NCBI GenBank assembly: GCA_945860295.1
Contig: CAMAQH010000039.1
Span: forward strand, 1-35,781
From: Prosthecobacter debontii
GTDB taxonomy: Bacteria > Verrucomicrobiota > Verrucomicrobiia > Verrucomicrobiales > Verrucomicrobiaceae
Reading direction: 5' to 3'
DNA length: 35,781 nt
Shown: in pieces, positions 35,647-35,781 of the stretch
How the letters are laid out: each line of letters begins with the position of its first letter
Position numbering within the stretch: position 1 is the stretch's first letter
Translations under genes and position numbers: made by a program
Notes under the pieces: generated by a model
Told to the model about the DNA's origin: nothing
Seen by the model: the letters and a program-made list of their open reading frames with translations, nothing else
Databases searched by the model: none

Positions 35647-35781
35647 TTAGGCAGCGTTTTTGAGTTCATTATCGTTCGGTGGTGAGTGGTCAGGAGGCAA
35701 CTTCGGCGAAGTTCGTTTCTGCCACTCCAAGACCTTGTCGATCAGGGGCTTGTGCTTGCCCGCACCACCCCAGCTTTGGGC
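35647..35781 (-). CDS. C-terminal end of an unidentified protein, cut by the window edge
   Basis: On the minus strand the frame is open from the window edge to a TAA at 35647-35649, giving 44 residues: AQSWGGAGKHKPLIDKVLEW, then QKRTSPKLPPDHSPPNDNEL and KNAA. Composition and codon use look protein-like, with an amphipathic helix and a Pro-rich end. A sulfatase C-terminus is one possibility, but I cannot identify it. Between the lpdA terminator and this gene (35561-35646) I see nothing else. Confidence 0.5.
   Translation of the reverse strand, partial: AQSWGGAGKHKPLIDKVLEWQKRTSPKLPPDHSPPNDNELKNAA

Overview
The window looks like a chromosomal segment from a Verrucomicrobiota bacterium, probably Verrucomicrobiaceae / Prosthecobacter-like. 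The main reasons are the paired DUF1549/DUF1553 (PSCyt2/PSD1) and DUF1501 genes next to sulfatases, a short glutamyl-tRNA reductase of the kind I recall from the PVC group, and hairpin-forming intergenic repeats. This assignment is inference from gene content; no rRNA marker is present.

Layout. 1-912: 3' part of hemA. 927-1109: cluster of REP-like hairpins between the converging hemA and tex. 1119-3503 (-): tex. 3740-7110 (+): prephenate dehydratase, a TolR/ExbD-like secreted or anchored protein, and a pectate-lyase-like secreted protein with a 9-bp tandem repeat. 7131-7911: a hairpin repeat followed by a heavily deleted DUF1549-DUF1553-DUF1501 relic. 14770-7960 (-): a tightly packed six-gene run: S41 protease, M23 peptidase, tsaD, HlyD-like adaptor, PqqD-M50-HlyD fusion, and a small BamE-like protein. 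14953-16494 (+): zwf. 16524-18645: a decayed block with a short secreted-protein relic, a frameshifted sialidase, a 5'-deleted DapA/NanA-family aldolase and a 5'-deleted AraC regulator. The last two are fused head to head at a deletion scar.

18603-31443 (+): a co-directional run of eight genes with gaps of 1-40 nt or a 1-nt overlap. They are an NHL-propeller protein, DUF1549/DUF1553, DUF1501, cytochrome-DUF1549/DUF1553, a DUF1016 (YhcG-type) PDDEXK nuclease, DUF1501 and two sulfatases. Apart from the nuclease, all carry export signals, which suggests a cell-envelope module acting on a sulfated glycan or glycopeptide. 31486-35501 (+): an APC permease, a glycosyltransferase broken by a 7-bp duplication, and dihydrolipoyl dehydrogenase, which ends in a clear intrinsic terminator. 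A partial gene enters from the right edge on the minus strand.

The most interesting points are the nuclease gene stop/start-coupled inside the sulfatase-DUF1501 operon, the PqqD-M50-HlyD fusion with its own adaptor and no ABC transporter nearby, the reciprocal 5' deletion joining the aldolase and araC, and the palindromic repeat carried in frame inside a DUF1549 gene.
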